Assembly: GCF_011067135.1 (NCBI RefSeq)
Contig: NZ_JAAMOW010000006.1
Location: 248,001-312,000 of the forward strand
DNA from: Solimonas terrae
GTDB taxonomy: Bacteria; Pseudomonadota; Gammaproteobacteria; Nevskiales; Nevskiaceae
DNA length: 64,000 bases
Direction of reading: 5' to 3'
Part shown: one piece after another, positions 32,597 to 41,470 of the stretch
How positions within the stretch are numbered: position 1 is the first letter of the stretch
Layout of the letters: each line of letters begins with the position of its first letter
Translations under genes and position numbers: made by a program
The notes under the pieces: model-generated
Told to the model about the DNA's origin: nothing
The model's input: the letters and a program-made list of their open reading frames with translations, nothing else
Databases searched by the model: none

Positions 32597-33616
32597 ATGG
32601 GTGATCAAATCAATCTCAAGGTTCTGCTCGAGTCGCAGACGCTGGAACGCTGCCCGTTCCCGATTCCGACCGGCTGGTACTTCGTCGACTACGCGGACAC
32701 GCTGAAGGCCGGCGAGATGCGCAATGTCACCTTGTTCGGACAGGAGTGGGTGTTGTTCCGCACCGAATCCGGCAAGCCCGGCATGTCCGATCCGTACTGC
32801 CCGCATCTGGGCGCGCACATGGGCCACGGCGGCAAGGTCTGTGGCGAACACATCCGCTGCCCGTTCCATCACTGGGAGTACGACACCGCCGGCTGGTGCA
32901 AGAACATCCCGTACGCCAAGGTCACGCCGCCGATCGTCAAGAAGCAGGCGATCCTGCGCACGCTGCCGATGGTCGAGAAGTACGGAATGATGTGGGCCTG
33001 GTATCACCCGCTGTGCGAAGCGCCGAGCTTCGAGCTGCCCTACATCCCCGAGATCGAGGACGCCACCGGCTACACCGGTTCGCGTCGCGGCTCGTGGACG
33101 GCCGACACCTGCATCCAGGAAATCGCCGAGAACGGCGTCGACGTCGCACATCTGAAGTTCCTGCACGGCGCGCCGGGCATCCCGCCGGTCAGCGCCAGCT
33201 ACGACGGCCCGGTGATGAAGCTCGACATCGGCCAGGGGTACATCGTCGGCACCGCCTACGGCCCGGGCCTCAACGTCATGCGCTTCAACCAGCACGGCAT
33301 CACCGCGACGATGATCTCGTACACGCAGCCGATCAGCGCCGAGCAGAGCCGCATGAACATGAGCTTCCGCCATGTCGACTACGCGGAAGGCACGCCGGAG
33401 CTGCACGCCTCGAAGAAGGTCATCGATCACATGATCGGTGCCGCCGAAGGCGAGGAAAGCGCCGGCTTCGAAAGCGTCGACTTCATCGTCTGGAACAACA
33501 AGAAGTACCGTCCGAACCCGCTGCTCTGCGACGGCGACGGCCCGGTGCTGCAGTTCCGCAAATGGTTCAAGCAGTTCTATCCGGCTGCCGACGCGGCGAC
33601 GCTCGCCAAGATCTGA
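32597..33616 (+). CDS. Rieske [2Fe-2S] oxygenase (KshA / Neverland-like terminal component)
   Basis: The protein is 339 aa. The Rieske ligands are Cys68-x-His70 ('YCPHLGAHMGHGG') and Cys88-x2-His91 ('RCPFHHWEYD'). The mononuclear iron site shows 'ENGVDVAHLKFLHG' with Asp182, His185 and His190. Single-subunit enzymes of this type include 3-ketosteroid 9alpha-hydroxylase KshA and the sterol 7-desaturase Neverland/DAF-36; the 'WYHPLCEAPSFELPYIPEI' segment fits both. It would need electrons from a ferredoxin, and one is encoded 205 nt downstream. GGAGG precedes ATG 32597. A steroid substrate is inferred from context. Confidence 0.85.
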   Translation: MGDQINLKVLLESQTLERCPFPIPTGWYFVDYADTLKAGEMRNVTLFGQEWVLFRTESGKPGMSDPYCPHLGAHMGHGGKVCGEHIRCPFHHWEYDTAGWCKNIPYAKVTPPIVKKQAILRTLPMVEKYGMMWAWYHPLCEAPSFELPYIPEIEDATGYTGSRRGSWTADTCIQEIAENGVDVAHLKFLHGAPGIPPVSASYDGPVMKLDIGQGYIVGTAYGPGLNVMRFNQHGITATMISYTQPISAEQSRMNMSFRHVDYAEGTPELHASKKVIDHMIGAAEGEESAGFESVDFIVWNNKKYRPNPLLCDGDGPVLQFRKWFKQFYPAADAATLAKI

Positions 33617-33668
33617 GGAAACGCCGGGCGAGCTGCTGCACTCGGCCTCTCGCACAAGGCGGTGCTCA

Positions 33669-33821
33669 ATGTCCTCGCGTACTGCCGTGTACGCTGCGGC
33701 TTCTGCTCTGCTCCTCGTGCGGCCTGCCTTCGCTCGCGACGCTTGCTCGGTGTTTCCCAGGGACAATACGCTGCACGCCCCGGTCGCAGGACCGGGGCAT
33801 TTTTTTGATGGAGTGGTTTGA
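33669..33821 (+). CDS. Possible 50-codon leader ORF ending at the ferredoxin start
   Basis: The frame begins with a signal-peptide-like stretch ('AVYAAASALLLVRPAFA'), runs through the terminator hairpin and stops in TGATG overlapping the ferredoxin ATG. It could be a leader peptide coupling translation to the ferredoxin, or merely an open frame in G+C-rich DNA. No clear ribosome-binding site is visible. Confidence 0.25.
   Translation: MSSRTAVYAAASALLLVRPAFARDACSVFPRDNTLHAPVAGPGHFFDGVV
33777..33806 (+). terminator. Intrinsic terminator directly upstream of the ferredoxin gene
   Basis: A perfect 8-bp stem GCCCCGGT/ACCGGGGC with a 6-nt loop (CGCAGG) is followed by seven T. It ends only 14 nt before the ferredoxin ATG at 33821. 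It may terminate the Rieske transcript, or work as an attenuator in the ferredoxin leader. Confidence 0.85.
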
Positions 33822-34144
33822 TGACGGCAGTACGGGTAAAAGGCCGCGACGGCACCGAACAGACGGTCGATGCAACGGACGGCATGGCGCTGATGGAATC
33901 GCTGCGCGACGCCGGCCTTGGCGTTGAAGGCACCTGTGGCGGGGCGATGTCCTGCGGCACCTGCCATGTCTACGTTGCCGCAGCCTGGGCGGACCGGCTG
34001 CCGGCCCGCAGCCAGGACGAAGCCGACATGATCGAAGCGCTCGCCGACTTCGTCGAACTGCGCCCGACCTCGCGCCTGTCATGCCAGATTCCGGTCGACG
34101 CCGGCGTTGAAGGTCTGAGCGTCGAAATCGCGCCGCAGGTCTGA
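33821..34144 (+). CDS. [2Fe-2S] ferredoxin, adrenodoxin/putidaredoxin type
   Basis: The protein is 107 aa. The cluster ligands are Cys39, Cys45 and Cys48 ('GTCGGAMSCGTCH') plus Cys88 ('SRLSCQIPV'), the pattern C-x5-C-x2-C...C of vertebrate-type/putidaredoxin ferredoxins. It should carry single electrons to an oxygenase, most simply the Rieske enzyme just upstream or a P450. GGAG lies about 7 nt before the ATG. The terminator at 33777-33806 leaves little room for its own promoter. A paralogue is at 54538-54858. Confidence 0.92.
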   Translation: MTAVRVKGRDGTEQTVDATDGMALMESLRDAGLGVEGTCGGAMSCGTCHVYVAAAWADRLPARSQDEADMIEALADFVELRPTSRLSCQIPVDAGVEGLSVEIAPQV

Positions 34145-34245
34145 ATCTTCATCACCCGCCGCGATCGCGATCCGTCGCGATTTCGCGGGCTTGCATGCCG
34201 GACCATTGCCGCGCACCGCGCGCTGGTCTCCAATACGCGGCGCCG

Positions 34246-34974
34246 ATGCCGCCCCTTCCCGCCCCTGCCGAGCTGCATGCCACGCTGGTCAGAGAAGGCC
34301 ATGTCTTCCTGCGCCGCAGCGACATGCTGCAGCAGCTCGCGCCGCATGGTCCGCCGGGCGACTGGACGGCGTTTGCCGCCAGCTGGAACGACATGCCGCT
34401 CGACGCCTACATGGCCGACGGTGGCCGCTACCGGCGGCGGCGCTACGGCGTGTTCAGCGCGTACGCCGACGGCAGCATCGTCCGCGAGGCACATCAGCCG
34501 CACTGGCAGAGCATCGACTACAACCCGCTGAACGGCGATGTCGCGCGCTGGTTCGAGCCGATCCCCGACGCGGTCGGCGACAGCCTGCAGACCGTGCTGC
34601 GCTTTTGCCACGCGACATTCTCGGCGCTGGCACCGGACGTGGCGCACTGGCACGTCGAGGCCCATCAATTCCGCATCGAGGCGGCACCCGATCTCGCCGG
34701 TCAGCCAACGCCCGAAGGCGTGCATCGCGACGGCGTCGACTACGTGCTGGTGCTGCTGATCCGGCGCGACAACATCGCCAGCGGCACGACCACGATCCAC
34801 ACGCCGGACGGCAGCCTGCTCGGCAGCTTCACGCTGACCGAGCCCGGCGATGCGACCCTGCTCGACGACGCGCGCGTGTTCCACGGCGTGACGCCGGTCG
34901 TCCCGGTCGACGCACGCGAGCCCGCCTATCGCGACGTGCTGGTCCTCACGTTCCGCCGCACCCGCCCGCTGTAG
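34246..34974 (+). CDS. 2OG-Fe(II) dioxygenase family protein (amino-acid hydroxylase-like)
   Basis: The protein is 242 aa from this start; an ATG at 34195 would add 17 residues, and neither start has a strong ribosome-binding site. The iron ligands are in 'EGVHRDGVDYVLVLL' (His-x-Asp) and 'ARVFHGVTPVVP' (distal His). The N-terminal 'RRRRYGVFSAY' is typical of the 2OG-Fe dioxygenase family that includes L-isoleucine 4-hydroxylase. It would hydroxylate a small molecule using 2-oxoglutarate and O2. No obvious operon partner. Confidence 0.82.
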   Translation: MPPLPAPAELHATLVREGHVFLRRSDMLQQLAPHGPPGDWTAFAASWNDMPLDAYMADGGRYRRRRYGVFSAYADGSIVREAHQPHWQSIDYNPLNGDVARWFEPIPDAVGDSLQTVLRFCHATFSALAPDVAHWHVEAHQFRIEAAPDLAGQPTPEGVHRDGVDYVLVLLIRRDNIASGTTTIHTPDGSLLGSFTLTEPGDATLLDDARVFHGVTPVVPVDAREPAYRDVLVLTFRRTRPL

Positions 34975-35036
34975 CCGCGCGCCCGGCACGCGCCACCCGC
35001 CGGATCCGTTGGCCGGCCGCCCGCGCGCAGTCGCGC

Positions 35037-35714
35037 TCAGGGTTCGCGGCCGTCGATCTGCCGCACGCCGGGCAACGCCTGCAGGCGCGCGAGGATTTCG
35101 GCGGACTCGCGGGCACCGGCCCCGGCCAGCACGATCGTCGCGTCGCCGTGATCGCGCGCCTTGTCGCTCGGCGTGACGATGTATTGCCGGATGTACTTGG
35201 CGCGGCCGCCGAGCCGCGCGGTGACGTTGTCGTAGCACAGGCTGGCCTGCGGCCCGCGCAGCTGCAGCAGGCGCGTGCCGCGCCGCTCGAGATAGCGCCG
35301 CTCCAGAGGCTTCAGCGCCAGAAGGATGAACAGCATGATCAGCGTCGCCGCACTCGCCGCGCCATAGAGCCCGCCGCCGACCGCCAGACCGAGCGCCGCG
35401 ACCGCCCACAGACTGGCCGCCGTGGTCAGGCCGCGCACGACCCCGCGCCGCATCAGGATCGCGCCGGCACCGAGGAAGCCGATACCGGAGGCGACTTGGG
35501 CGGCGACCCGCGACGGATCGAATGAAGCATGCGGCTGCTGCAGCGCGTCGGCGAAACCCTCGGTCGAGACGATCATGAACAGTGCCGCGCCGACGCAGAC
35601 CAGCATGTGCGTGCGCAGCCCCGCCCATGACAGGCGTTCCCGCTCGAAGCCGATGACGCCGCCGAACAGGGCCGCCGCCAACAGGCGGACGACGATTTCC
35701 ATTTCATCGAGCAT
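35037..35714 (-). CDS. MgtC/SapB family membrane protein
   Basis: The protein is 225 aa. The family signature 'AALFGGVIGFERE' is in the first helix. 'GLRTHMLVCVGAALFMIVS', 'VASGIGFLGAGAILMRRG' and 'LTTAASLWAVAALGLAVGGG' form the following membrane segments. The soluble C-terminal ACT-like tail starts near residue 145. MgtC proteins modulate Mg2+/phosphate homeostasis and F-type ATP synthase in pathogens; the role in free-living bacteria is less clear. Monocistronic by position. Confidence 0.92.
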   Translation of the reverse strand: MLDEMEIVVRLLAAALFGGVIGFERERLSWAGLRTHMLVCVGAALFMIVSTEGFADALQQPHASFDPSRVAAQVASGIGFLGAGAILMRRGVVRGLTTAASLWAVAALGLAVGGGLYGAASAATLIMLFILLALKPLERRYLERRGTRLLQLRGPQASLCYDNVTARLGGRAKYIRQYIVTPSDKARDHGDATIVLAGAGARESAEILARLQALPGVRQIDGREP

Positions 35715-35830
35715 CGTGGCCTCCTACTCTGCCTTCGGCGCCGCAATGCACCCGTTCGGACGAGGCTGGATCGCGGCCCGACGTTCAGCCTAGAACCTTC
35801 CGGGTGTATGCCCGCTTTCTCGGCCAATCC

Positions 35831-37066
35831 ATGGATCTCCCACAAGCCACGACCGCCAGGGTCTTCACACCGCTGCAGATCGGGCCGCTCAGGCTGCGCA
35901 ACCGCTTCATCAAGTCGGCGACCAACGAGGGCATGGCCAAGGGCGGCGTGCCGTCGAAGATGCTGGTCGAACATCACCGCCGCATCGCTGCCGGCGGCGT
36001 CGGCATGACCACGGTCGCCTATTGCGCGGTCAGTCCGGACGGCCGCACCTTCGAAGACCAGGTGTCGCTGAATCGCGAGAGCCTGCCGCACCTGCGCGCG
36101 CTGACCGACGCCGTGCATCGCGAAGGCGCGGCGATCTGCGCGCAGATCACGCACGGCGGCGCGTTCACCTTCGTGCCGAAACTGACGACGAAATATCCGC
36201 GCTCGGCATCGGGCGGCTTCAATGCCGCCGGCGTGCTCAGCGGCCGCCTGTTCCGTACGGCGATGACACGTCTCGAGATGGAGGCGGTGATCGGTGAGTT
36301 CGCCGCCGCCGCCCGGCTGGCGCGCGAAGCCGGCTTCGACGCCGTCGAAATCCACATGGGCCACGGCTATCTGCTCAGCCAGTTCCTGTCGCCGATGTAC
36401 AACAAGCGCCGCGATGCCTGGGGCGGCACGACCGAGAAACGCGCGCGCTTCCCGGCCGAGGTGCTGCGCGCCGTGCTCGACGCCGTCGGCAACGATCTGG
36501 CCGTGACCTGCAAGATCTGCGTGACCGAAGGTGTGAAGAAGGGCGCGAGCGCCGAGGACGCGGCGATCGTCGCCCGCGTGCTGGAAAGCACGGGCGCGCA
36601 TCTGCTGGTGCTGAGCGGTGGCATGAACGTCGAGTCGCCGTGGGCAATCTTCGGCAGCAAGATGCCGGACGAAGCGGTATCGAGCATCCAGAACACGGTG
36701 GTCCGCGTCGCGACCAGGCTGATGCGGCTGTTCGAGCCGAAGATCGAGTTCCGCGAACTGTACTTCCGCGAGCACTCGCAGAAGGTGCGCGCGGCAGTGA
36801 CGATGCCGCTGGCCTACCTGGGCGGCGCCAAGTCACTGGCCGGCGTCGGGACGGTGATGGCCGACGGCTTCGATGCCGTGGTCATGGGCCGCGCACTGAT
36901 CCACGACGCCGGGCTGGTCAACAAGTTCCGCGACGGCAGCACCACCGTGTCCGGCTGCACGGCCTGCAATCATTGCGTGGTGATGATGTACACGGCCGGC
37001 GGCACCAGCTGCGTGCTGTTCCCGCCGAACGATCCGGAGCTGAACCGCACGCCGGCCGCGGCCTGA
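35831..37066 (+). CDS. Old-yellow-enzyme-type NADH:flavin oxidoreductase with a four-Cys C-terminal motif
   Basis: The protein is 411 aa. It is an FMN TIM barrel: 'FTPLQIGPLRLRNRFIKSAT', 'AQITHGGAF', 'AGFDAVEIHMGHGYLLSQFL' and 'GFDAVVMGRALIHDAG'. The tail contains Cys376, Cys379, Cys382 and Cys394 ('CTACNHCV...TSC'), close to the 4Fe-4S site of 2,4-dienoyl-CoA-reductase-type enzymes. The FAD/NAD domains of those longer enzymes are absent. It probably reduces an enone or dienoyl substrate; steroid enone reduction would fit. The start is uncertain, since a GTG at 35804 is also possible and neither has a good ribosome-binding site. Confidence 0.83.
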   Translation: MDLPQATTARVFTPLQIGPLRLRNRFIKSATNEGMAKGGVPSKMLVEHHRRIAAGGVGMTTVAYCAVSPDGRTFEDQVSLNRESLPHLRALTDAVHREGAAICAQITHGGAFTFVPKLTTKYPRSASGGFNAAGVLSGRLFRTAMTRLEMEAVIGEFAAAARLAREAGFDAVEIHMGHGYLLSQFLSPMYNKRRDAWGGTTEKRARFPAEVLRAVLDAVGNDLAVTCKICVTEGVKKGASAEDAAIVARVLESTGAHLLVLSGGMNVESPWAIFGSKMPDEAVSSIQNTVVRVATRLMRLFEPKIEFRELYFREHSQKVRAAVTMPLAYLGGAKSLAGVGTVMADGFDAVVMGRALIHDAGLVNKFRDGSTTVSGCTACNHCVVMMYTAGGTSCVLFPPNDPELNRTPAAA

Positions 37067-37249
37067 GCGCGCCGCCGGCCGGGTTTGCCGCAGCAGACCG
37101 CGGCAGAACCGGCCAGTCTCCTACATAGGGGTGAGGCGTCGCCCGGCTCAGGCCGCACAATCTGCCGTGCTTGGGCAAGAGATCGCCACGCCGCGCAGCG
37201 GCAGAGGCGATCCGGGGATGACGGCGACGCCCGTCGGGGGGAACGTGCA

Positions 37250-39100
37250 ATGAAGTTCAGATGGATGCTGGCGGTGCTGGCCGCCGTCGCCGCGCTGGCG
37301 GGGCTGGGGTATCTGCTGCGCATGACGCAGGGCCTCGACACCAATCTGCATCGTGACCGCCTGACGATGCTGCGCACGGCCGACAACCTCGACGTCTCGC
37401 TGAATCGCGCATTCACGCAGACCCGCGCCAGTTCGCTGACCGACGCGGCTGCCGACCGCTCGAAGATCACGGCCGATCTCGGCGCGACACTCGACGCCAT
37501 GGACAAGGGCCCGCAATCGCTGCGCGGCCTGACGCCGGATCTCGACAAGAAGCTCGACACCTTCCTCGACACCATCGACTCGAAATTCGAACTGGGTTTC
37601 GACTTCGAGGCACGCAGCACGCTGCTGACCCAGCGCGCGATCAACGCGATCGACGCCGTGCCGCCCGACATCGCCGCGGTCCGTGCCGCGCTGCCGAAGG
37701 ACACGCCCGACGATATCCGCGTCCAGCTCGATCACCTGCAGTCGCAGATCACCAACTACGGGGTCAGTCCGACGCCGACCAACGAGCCGGAAATCCGCGC
37801 GACGATGAAGGCGCTCGACGATTTCGCCGCCGGCAAGTCCGAGGCGCTGGTCACCAGCACCCACGATCTCGGCGTGCTGATCGACGACCTGCTCGAAGAC
37901 AAGGGCGACCTGGTGCGCATGTACCACGAGTTCCTCAACCGGCCGACCGGCGAACAGTTGCAGGCGGTCGAGCAGGCGTATCTGGGCTGGTACGAAAAGC
38001 AGCTCGCGGTCATCAATCAGTACCGTCTGTACCTCGGCGCCTATGCGGCGATCCTGCTGCTGATTCTCGGCTGGCTGGGCCTGCGCCTGCGCCGCAGCTT
38101 CAGCGAACTCGACCGCGCCCATGCCGACCTGCTGCACGCCAACGAACATCTGGAAGAACAGGTCGAAGCGCGCACGCATGACCTGTCCGCGGCCCTCAAC
38201 GATCTGCAGGCTTCACAGGCACAGCTGGTGCAATCGGAGAAGATGGCGTCGCTCGGCCAGATGGTCGCGGGCGTCGCACACGAGATCAACACGCCGCTCG
38301 GGTATGCGCGCAGCAATGCCGACATCGTGCGCACCTCGCTCGCCGACATCCGCCAGCTGTGCGGCGCGCAGAGCAAGGCGCTGCACCTGCTGACCAGCGA
38401 AGAAGCACGGGAAGAAGACGTCGCGCATGCGCTGAGCGCGGCGCAGGCGCTTGGCGAATCGATCAACGCCGAGGAGCTGGCCGGCGATCTCGACGGCCTG
38501 CTGGCGGATACCGATCACGGTCTGTCGCAGATCGCCGAACTGGTCGGCAGCCTCAAGGACTTCTCGCGCGTCGACCGCTCGCGCAGCGATCTGTTCAACG
38601 TCAACGACGGCCTCGACGCGGCGTTGAAGATCTGCCACAACCAGCTCAAGGGGCGTGTCGAGGTCGTGCGCCAGTACGGAGAACTGCCGCAGATCGAGTG
38701 CTCACCGTCGCAGCTCAACCAGATCTTCCTCAATCTGATCACCAACGCCGGCCAGGCGATCGAGAACAGCGGCCGCATCTACCTGCACACGCAGGCCGAG
38801 GCCGACGGCGTCGCGATCCGCATTCTCGACAACGGCATCGGCATGAGCGAAGACGTGCGGGCACGCATCTTCGAGCCGTTCTTCACCACCAAGCCGGTTG
38901 GCAAGGGCACGGGCCTCGGCTTGTCGATCGTGTTCCGCATCATCGAAGATCATGGCGGCAGCATCGAAGTGCGCTCGGCACCCGGCAAGGGCAGTGCGTT
39001 TACGATCCGCCTGCCCTTGCGCCAGAATCGCAAGTCCGGGACCGTTGCCGAAAGCAGTCCCCCCGACGACGTCGCCGTCGCCGTCGCCGTCGCCGCCTGA
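37250..39100 (+). CDS. Membrane-bound sensor histidine kinase
   Basis: The protein is 616 aa. The first membrane helix is at residues about 5-23 and the second at about 262-283 ('[17 protein letters not shown]'). They flank a helical periplasmic sensor of about 240 residues. A coiled-coil linker ('[20 protein letters not shown]') leads to the H-box '[13 protein letters not shown]' (His344). The ATP lid has '[10 protein letters not shown]', 'DNGIGMSE' and 'GTGLGLSIV'. It is followed 26 nt later by its response regulator. The last residues are Val-Ala dipeptides encoded by a GCCGTC hexanucleotide repeat. Signal unknown. Confidence 0.92.
   Translation: MKFRWMLAVLAAVAALAGLGYLLRMTQGLDTNLHRDRLTMLRTADNLDVSLNRAFTQTRASSLTDAAADRSKITADLGATLDAMDKGPQSLRGLTPDLDKKLDTFLDTIDSKFELGFDFEARSTLLTQRAINAIDAVPPDIAAVRAALPKDTPDDIRVQLDHLQSQITNYGVSPTPTNEPEIRATMKALDDFAAGKSEALVTSTHDLGVLIDDLLEDKGDLVRMYHEFLNRPTGEQLQAVEQAYLGWYEKQLAVINQYRLYLGAYAAILLLILGWLGLRLRRSFSELDRAHADLLHANEHLEEQVEARTHDLSAALNDLQASQAQLVQSEKMASLGQMVAGVAHEINTPLGYARSNADIVRTSLADIRQLCGAQSKALHLLTSEEAREEDVAHALSAAQALGESINAEELAGDLDGLLADTDHGLSQIAELVGSLKDFSRVDRSRSDLFNVNDGLDAALKICHNQLKGRVEVVRQYGELPQIECSPSQLNQIFLNLITNAGQAIENSGRIYLHTQAEADGVAIRILDNGIGMSEDVRARIFEPFFTTKPVGKGTGLGLSIVFRIIEDHGGSIEVRSAPGKGSAFTIRLPLRQNRKSGTVAESSPPDDVAVAVAVAA
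39069..39098 (+). repeat. GCCGTC hexanucleotide repeat at the kinase C-terminus
   Basis: About four tandem GCCGTC units encode Val-Ala pairs just before the kinase stop. Slippage would change only the extreme C-terminus. Confidence 0.7.
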
Positions 39101-39126
39101 ACCTGACGCACCGAGTGACCGACATC

Positions 39127-40089
39127 ATGACTGAAGCTCCAGCCGCCAAAGCCCGCGTCCTGTTCGTCGATGACGAGCCACGCGTGCTGACGACGATGCG
39201 CATCCTGTTCCGCGCCCGCTACGAGGTGTTCTTCGCGGAAAGTGGCGCCGCCGCGCTGGAACTGCTGAAGTCGCAGCCGGTCGACGTCATCGTCAGCGAC
39301 CAGCGCATGCCGGGCATGACCGGCATCGAAATGCTGCGCACCGCACGCGAGCTGAATCCCAATGCGATGCGCATCCTGCTGACCGGCTACTCGGACCTGA
39401 ATGCGATCATCGGTTCGATCAACGAAGGCGAGATCTTCCGTTTCATCAACAAGCCGTGGTCGAACGACGATCTGACGACCACCGTCGCGCGCGCCGTCAG
39501 CGCGGCACGCGCCACGCAGGCGGTGGCCGCCAGGGCCGGCGATCCGAACGCCGTCGCGGCGATGGCCGCCGACAGCGCCAGCGGCACGCCCGGCGTGCTG
39601 GTGCTCGACGACGATCCGGCCGTGCCACCGAAAATCCAGGCCATCCTCGGCGGCGACTTCCGTGTGTTCGGCGCAACCTCGATGGACGCCGCCGTCACGC
39701 ATCTGGAGAAAGAGGCGATCGGCGTCGTGATTTCCGATACGCGCGTCAAGGACAATGCCGTCGTCAGCCTGATCGGCACGCTCAAGCAGCATCGGCCGGA
39801 ACTGGTGTCGGTGATCCTCACCGAACGGGCCGACGCCGGCAGTGCAATCGAACTGATCAACCAGGGTCAGATCTATCGCTTCATCACCAAGCCGATCCAC
39901 GACAGCCAGTGCAAGATCGCCGTCAATTCGGCGCAGAAACAGCACCAGCGCCTCGCGCAAAGCCCCGAGCTGACACGGCGCTACGAAGTCGAGCAGACCC
40001 CCGAACCGCCGCCCGGCACCGCGACGGTCAATGTCGGCCTGCTGGAACGCGTGAAGACCCTGCGCAGCTGGGCCCGCCGCTGGGTGTGA
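39127..40089 (+). CDS. Response regulator with two tandem receiver domains and no DNA-binding output
   Basis: The protein is 320 aa. The first receiver (residues about 9-125) has the acidic pair 'VDDEP', phospho-acceptor Asp58 ('IVSDQRMPG') and the 'NKPW' Lys. The segment 'LLTGYSDLNAIIGSINEGEI' is typical of RpfG-like receivers. The second receiver (about 155-275) keeps 'LDDDP', Asp204 ('VISDTR') and 'ITKP'. No helix-turn-helix, GGDEF, EAL or HD-GYP domain follows; the tail is about 45 polar residues. It likely acts through protein-protein contacts or as a phosphate relay with the upstream kinase. Confidence 0.88.
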   Translation: MTEAPAAKARVLFVDDEPRVLTTMRILFRARYEVFFAESGAAALELLKSQPVDVIVSDQRMPGMTGIEMLRTARELNPNAMRILLTGYSDLNAIIGSINEGEIFRFINKPWSNDDLTTTVARAVSAARATQAVAARAGDPNAVAAMAADSASGTPGVLVLDDDPAVPPKIQAILGGDFRVFGATSMDAAVTHLEKEAIGVVISDTRVKDNAVVSLIGTLKQHRPELVSVILTERADAGSAIELINQGQIYRFITKPIHDSQCKIAVNSAQKQHQRLAQSPELTRRYEVEQTPEPPPGTATVNVGLLERVKTLRSWARRWV

Positions 40090-40092
40090 GCC

Positions 40093-40124
40093 GGCGCCGC
40101 CCCGCTTGCGGAACCGGCGGCGCC
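40093..40124 (+). terminator. G+C-rich hairpin after the two-component operon
   Basis: GGCGCCGCC (40093-40101) and GGCGGCGCC (40116-40124) form a perfect 9-bp stem 3 nt after the regulator stop. A TTTT run appears only about 13 nt downstream, so it is a weak terminator candidate. Confidence 0.4.
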
Positions 40125-40348
40125 TGCCGACGCCGATCTTTTCAGAAGCAGAGAGAAGCCCGTCGCCTCGCAAGGCAAATAAGGGCCGGATCAAGTCACG
40201 TCGCCATCGAGACGAGCCAGGCACTCACCCGCCGCCGCCGCAAGGCCGCCCCCGCCCCGACAGGCACTAGTTCAAACAGATGAAGCCGCGTTCTGCGGCC
40301 GCGCCTACTGTCGTTCGCTCATCAAGAACGAACGAGGAGAACGGCGCG

Positions 40349-41470
40349 ATGAGTGCTGAACACGACGTCGTCAGCGGTGCGGTCTGGGATCAGTTCTGCG
40401 ACACGCTCAAGCGTGCCGGCCAGCAGATTCTCCGACCGGAAGCGGCCAGCAGTCCGCTCGATCGCGCCGAAGGCTGGCGCTATCTGACGCGCCTGCTGCG
40501 CATCGGCCTGGAGATGCATCTGGAATTCGCCGACCCGGACTTTCCCGGCTTCTTCCTGCCCTCGCACGAGACCGGCAAGATCGGCGCCGACAACCCGGAC
40601 AATCTCTACGCGTTCGCCAAGGTCAAGGGCGACAACGACTACGTGATCCGCGGCAATCGCGGCACGGTCTCGTACCTGAGCATCGGTACCCAGAAAGGCG
40701 GCTACGAAACCGACGGCAAGATGGAACCGACCGGCTTCATCGACGTCAAGGATCTGCAGCTCGATGCCGACGGCAATTTCGAAGTCCGCGTCAGCCGCCA
40801 CAAGCCGGCGCACGGCAACTGGCTGCCGATGGAAAGCGCCAGCAACGCGGTGATCGTTCGCCAGACCTTCCTCGACCGCAAGTCGGAAAGCCCGGCGATC
40901 CTGGCAATCTCGCGCGATGGCAGCGATGCGCAGCCGGCGCCGCTGTCGGCCGAACGGCTGGCTGCGGGCCTCGCCAATACCGCGCGCTTCGTCGAAGGCA
41001 CGGCGACCGTGTTCGCAAACTGGGCGCAGGGTTATCTGCCGAACGAGAACAAGCTGCCGCCCGCCGATCAGGCGGTCTGCCAGGCCACCGGCGGTGATCC
41101 GAACATCTTCTACTACCACGCCGCCTGGAAGCTGGCGCCGGACGAGGCGCTGGTGATCCGCATTCCGCGCATTCCCGATTGCCGCTTCTGGAACCTGCAG
41201 ATCAACAACTGGTGGATGGAGTCGCTCGACTACCGATACCACGACATTCACGTCAACAAGCACAGCGCGCGGATCGCGGCGGACGGCTCCTGCACGATCG
41301 TGCTCTCGCATCGCGATCCGGGTGTCGCCAACTGGCTGGAGACCGCCGGCCACGAGCGCGGCACGATGTGCATGCGCTGGGTCGGCGCCAGCGAACACGT
41401 GCATCCGAGCACCCGGCTCGTCAAACACGATCAGCTCGGTCCGCTGCTCGCAGGAGCCCTCGCGGCATGA
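40349..41470 (+). CDS. DUF1214 domain protein
   Basis: The protein is 373 aa and matches the DUF1214 style in its C-terminal half: 'EALVIRIPRIPDCRFWNLQI', then 'NWWMESLDYRYHDIHVNKHS' and 'GSCTIVLSHRDPGVANWLET'. The function of the family is unknown; members often occur near steroid and hydrocarbon catabolism genes. No signal peptide is evident here. GAGGAGA lies before the ATG. Its stop overlaps the sulfotransferase start (ATGA), indicating coupled expression. Confidence 0.82.
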   Translation: MSAEHDVVSGAVWDQFCDTLKRAGQQILRPEAASSPLDRAEGWRYLTRLLRIGLEMHLEFADPDFPGFFLPSHETGKIGADNPDNLYAFAKVKGDNDYVIRGNRGTVSYLSIGTQKGGYETDGKMEPTGFIDVKDLQLDADGNFEVRVSRHKPAHGNWLPMESASNAVIVRQTFLDRKSESPAILAISRDGSDAQPAPLSAERLAAGLANTARFVEGTATVFANWAQGYLPNENKLPPADQAVCQATGGDPNIFYYHAAWKLAPDEALVIRIPRIPDCRFWNLQINNWWMESLDYRYHDIHVNKHSARIAADGSCTIVLSHRDPGVANWLETAGHERGTMCMRWVGASEHVHPSTRLVKHDQLGPLLAGALAA

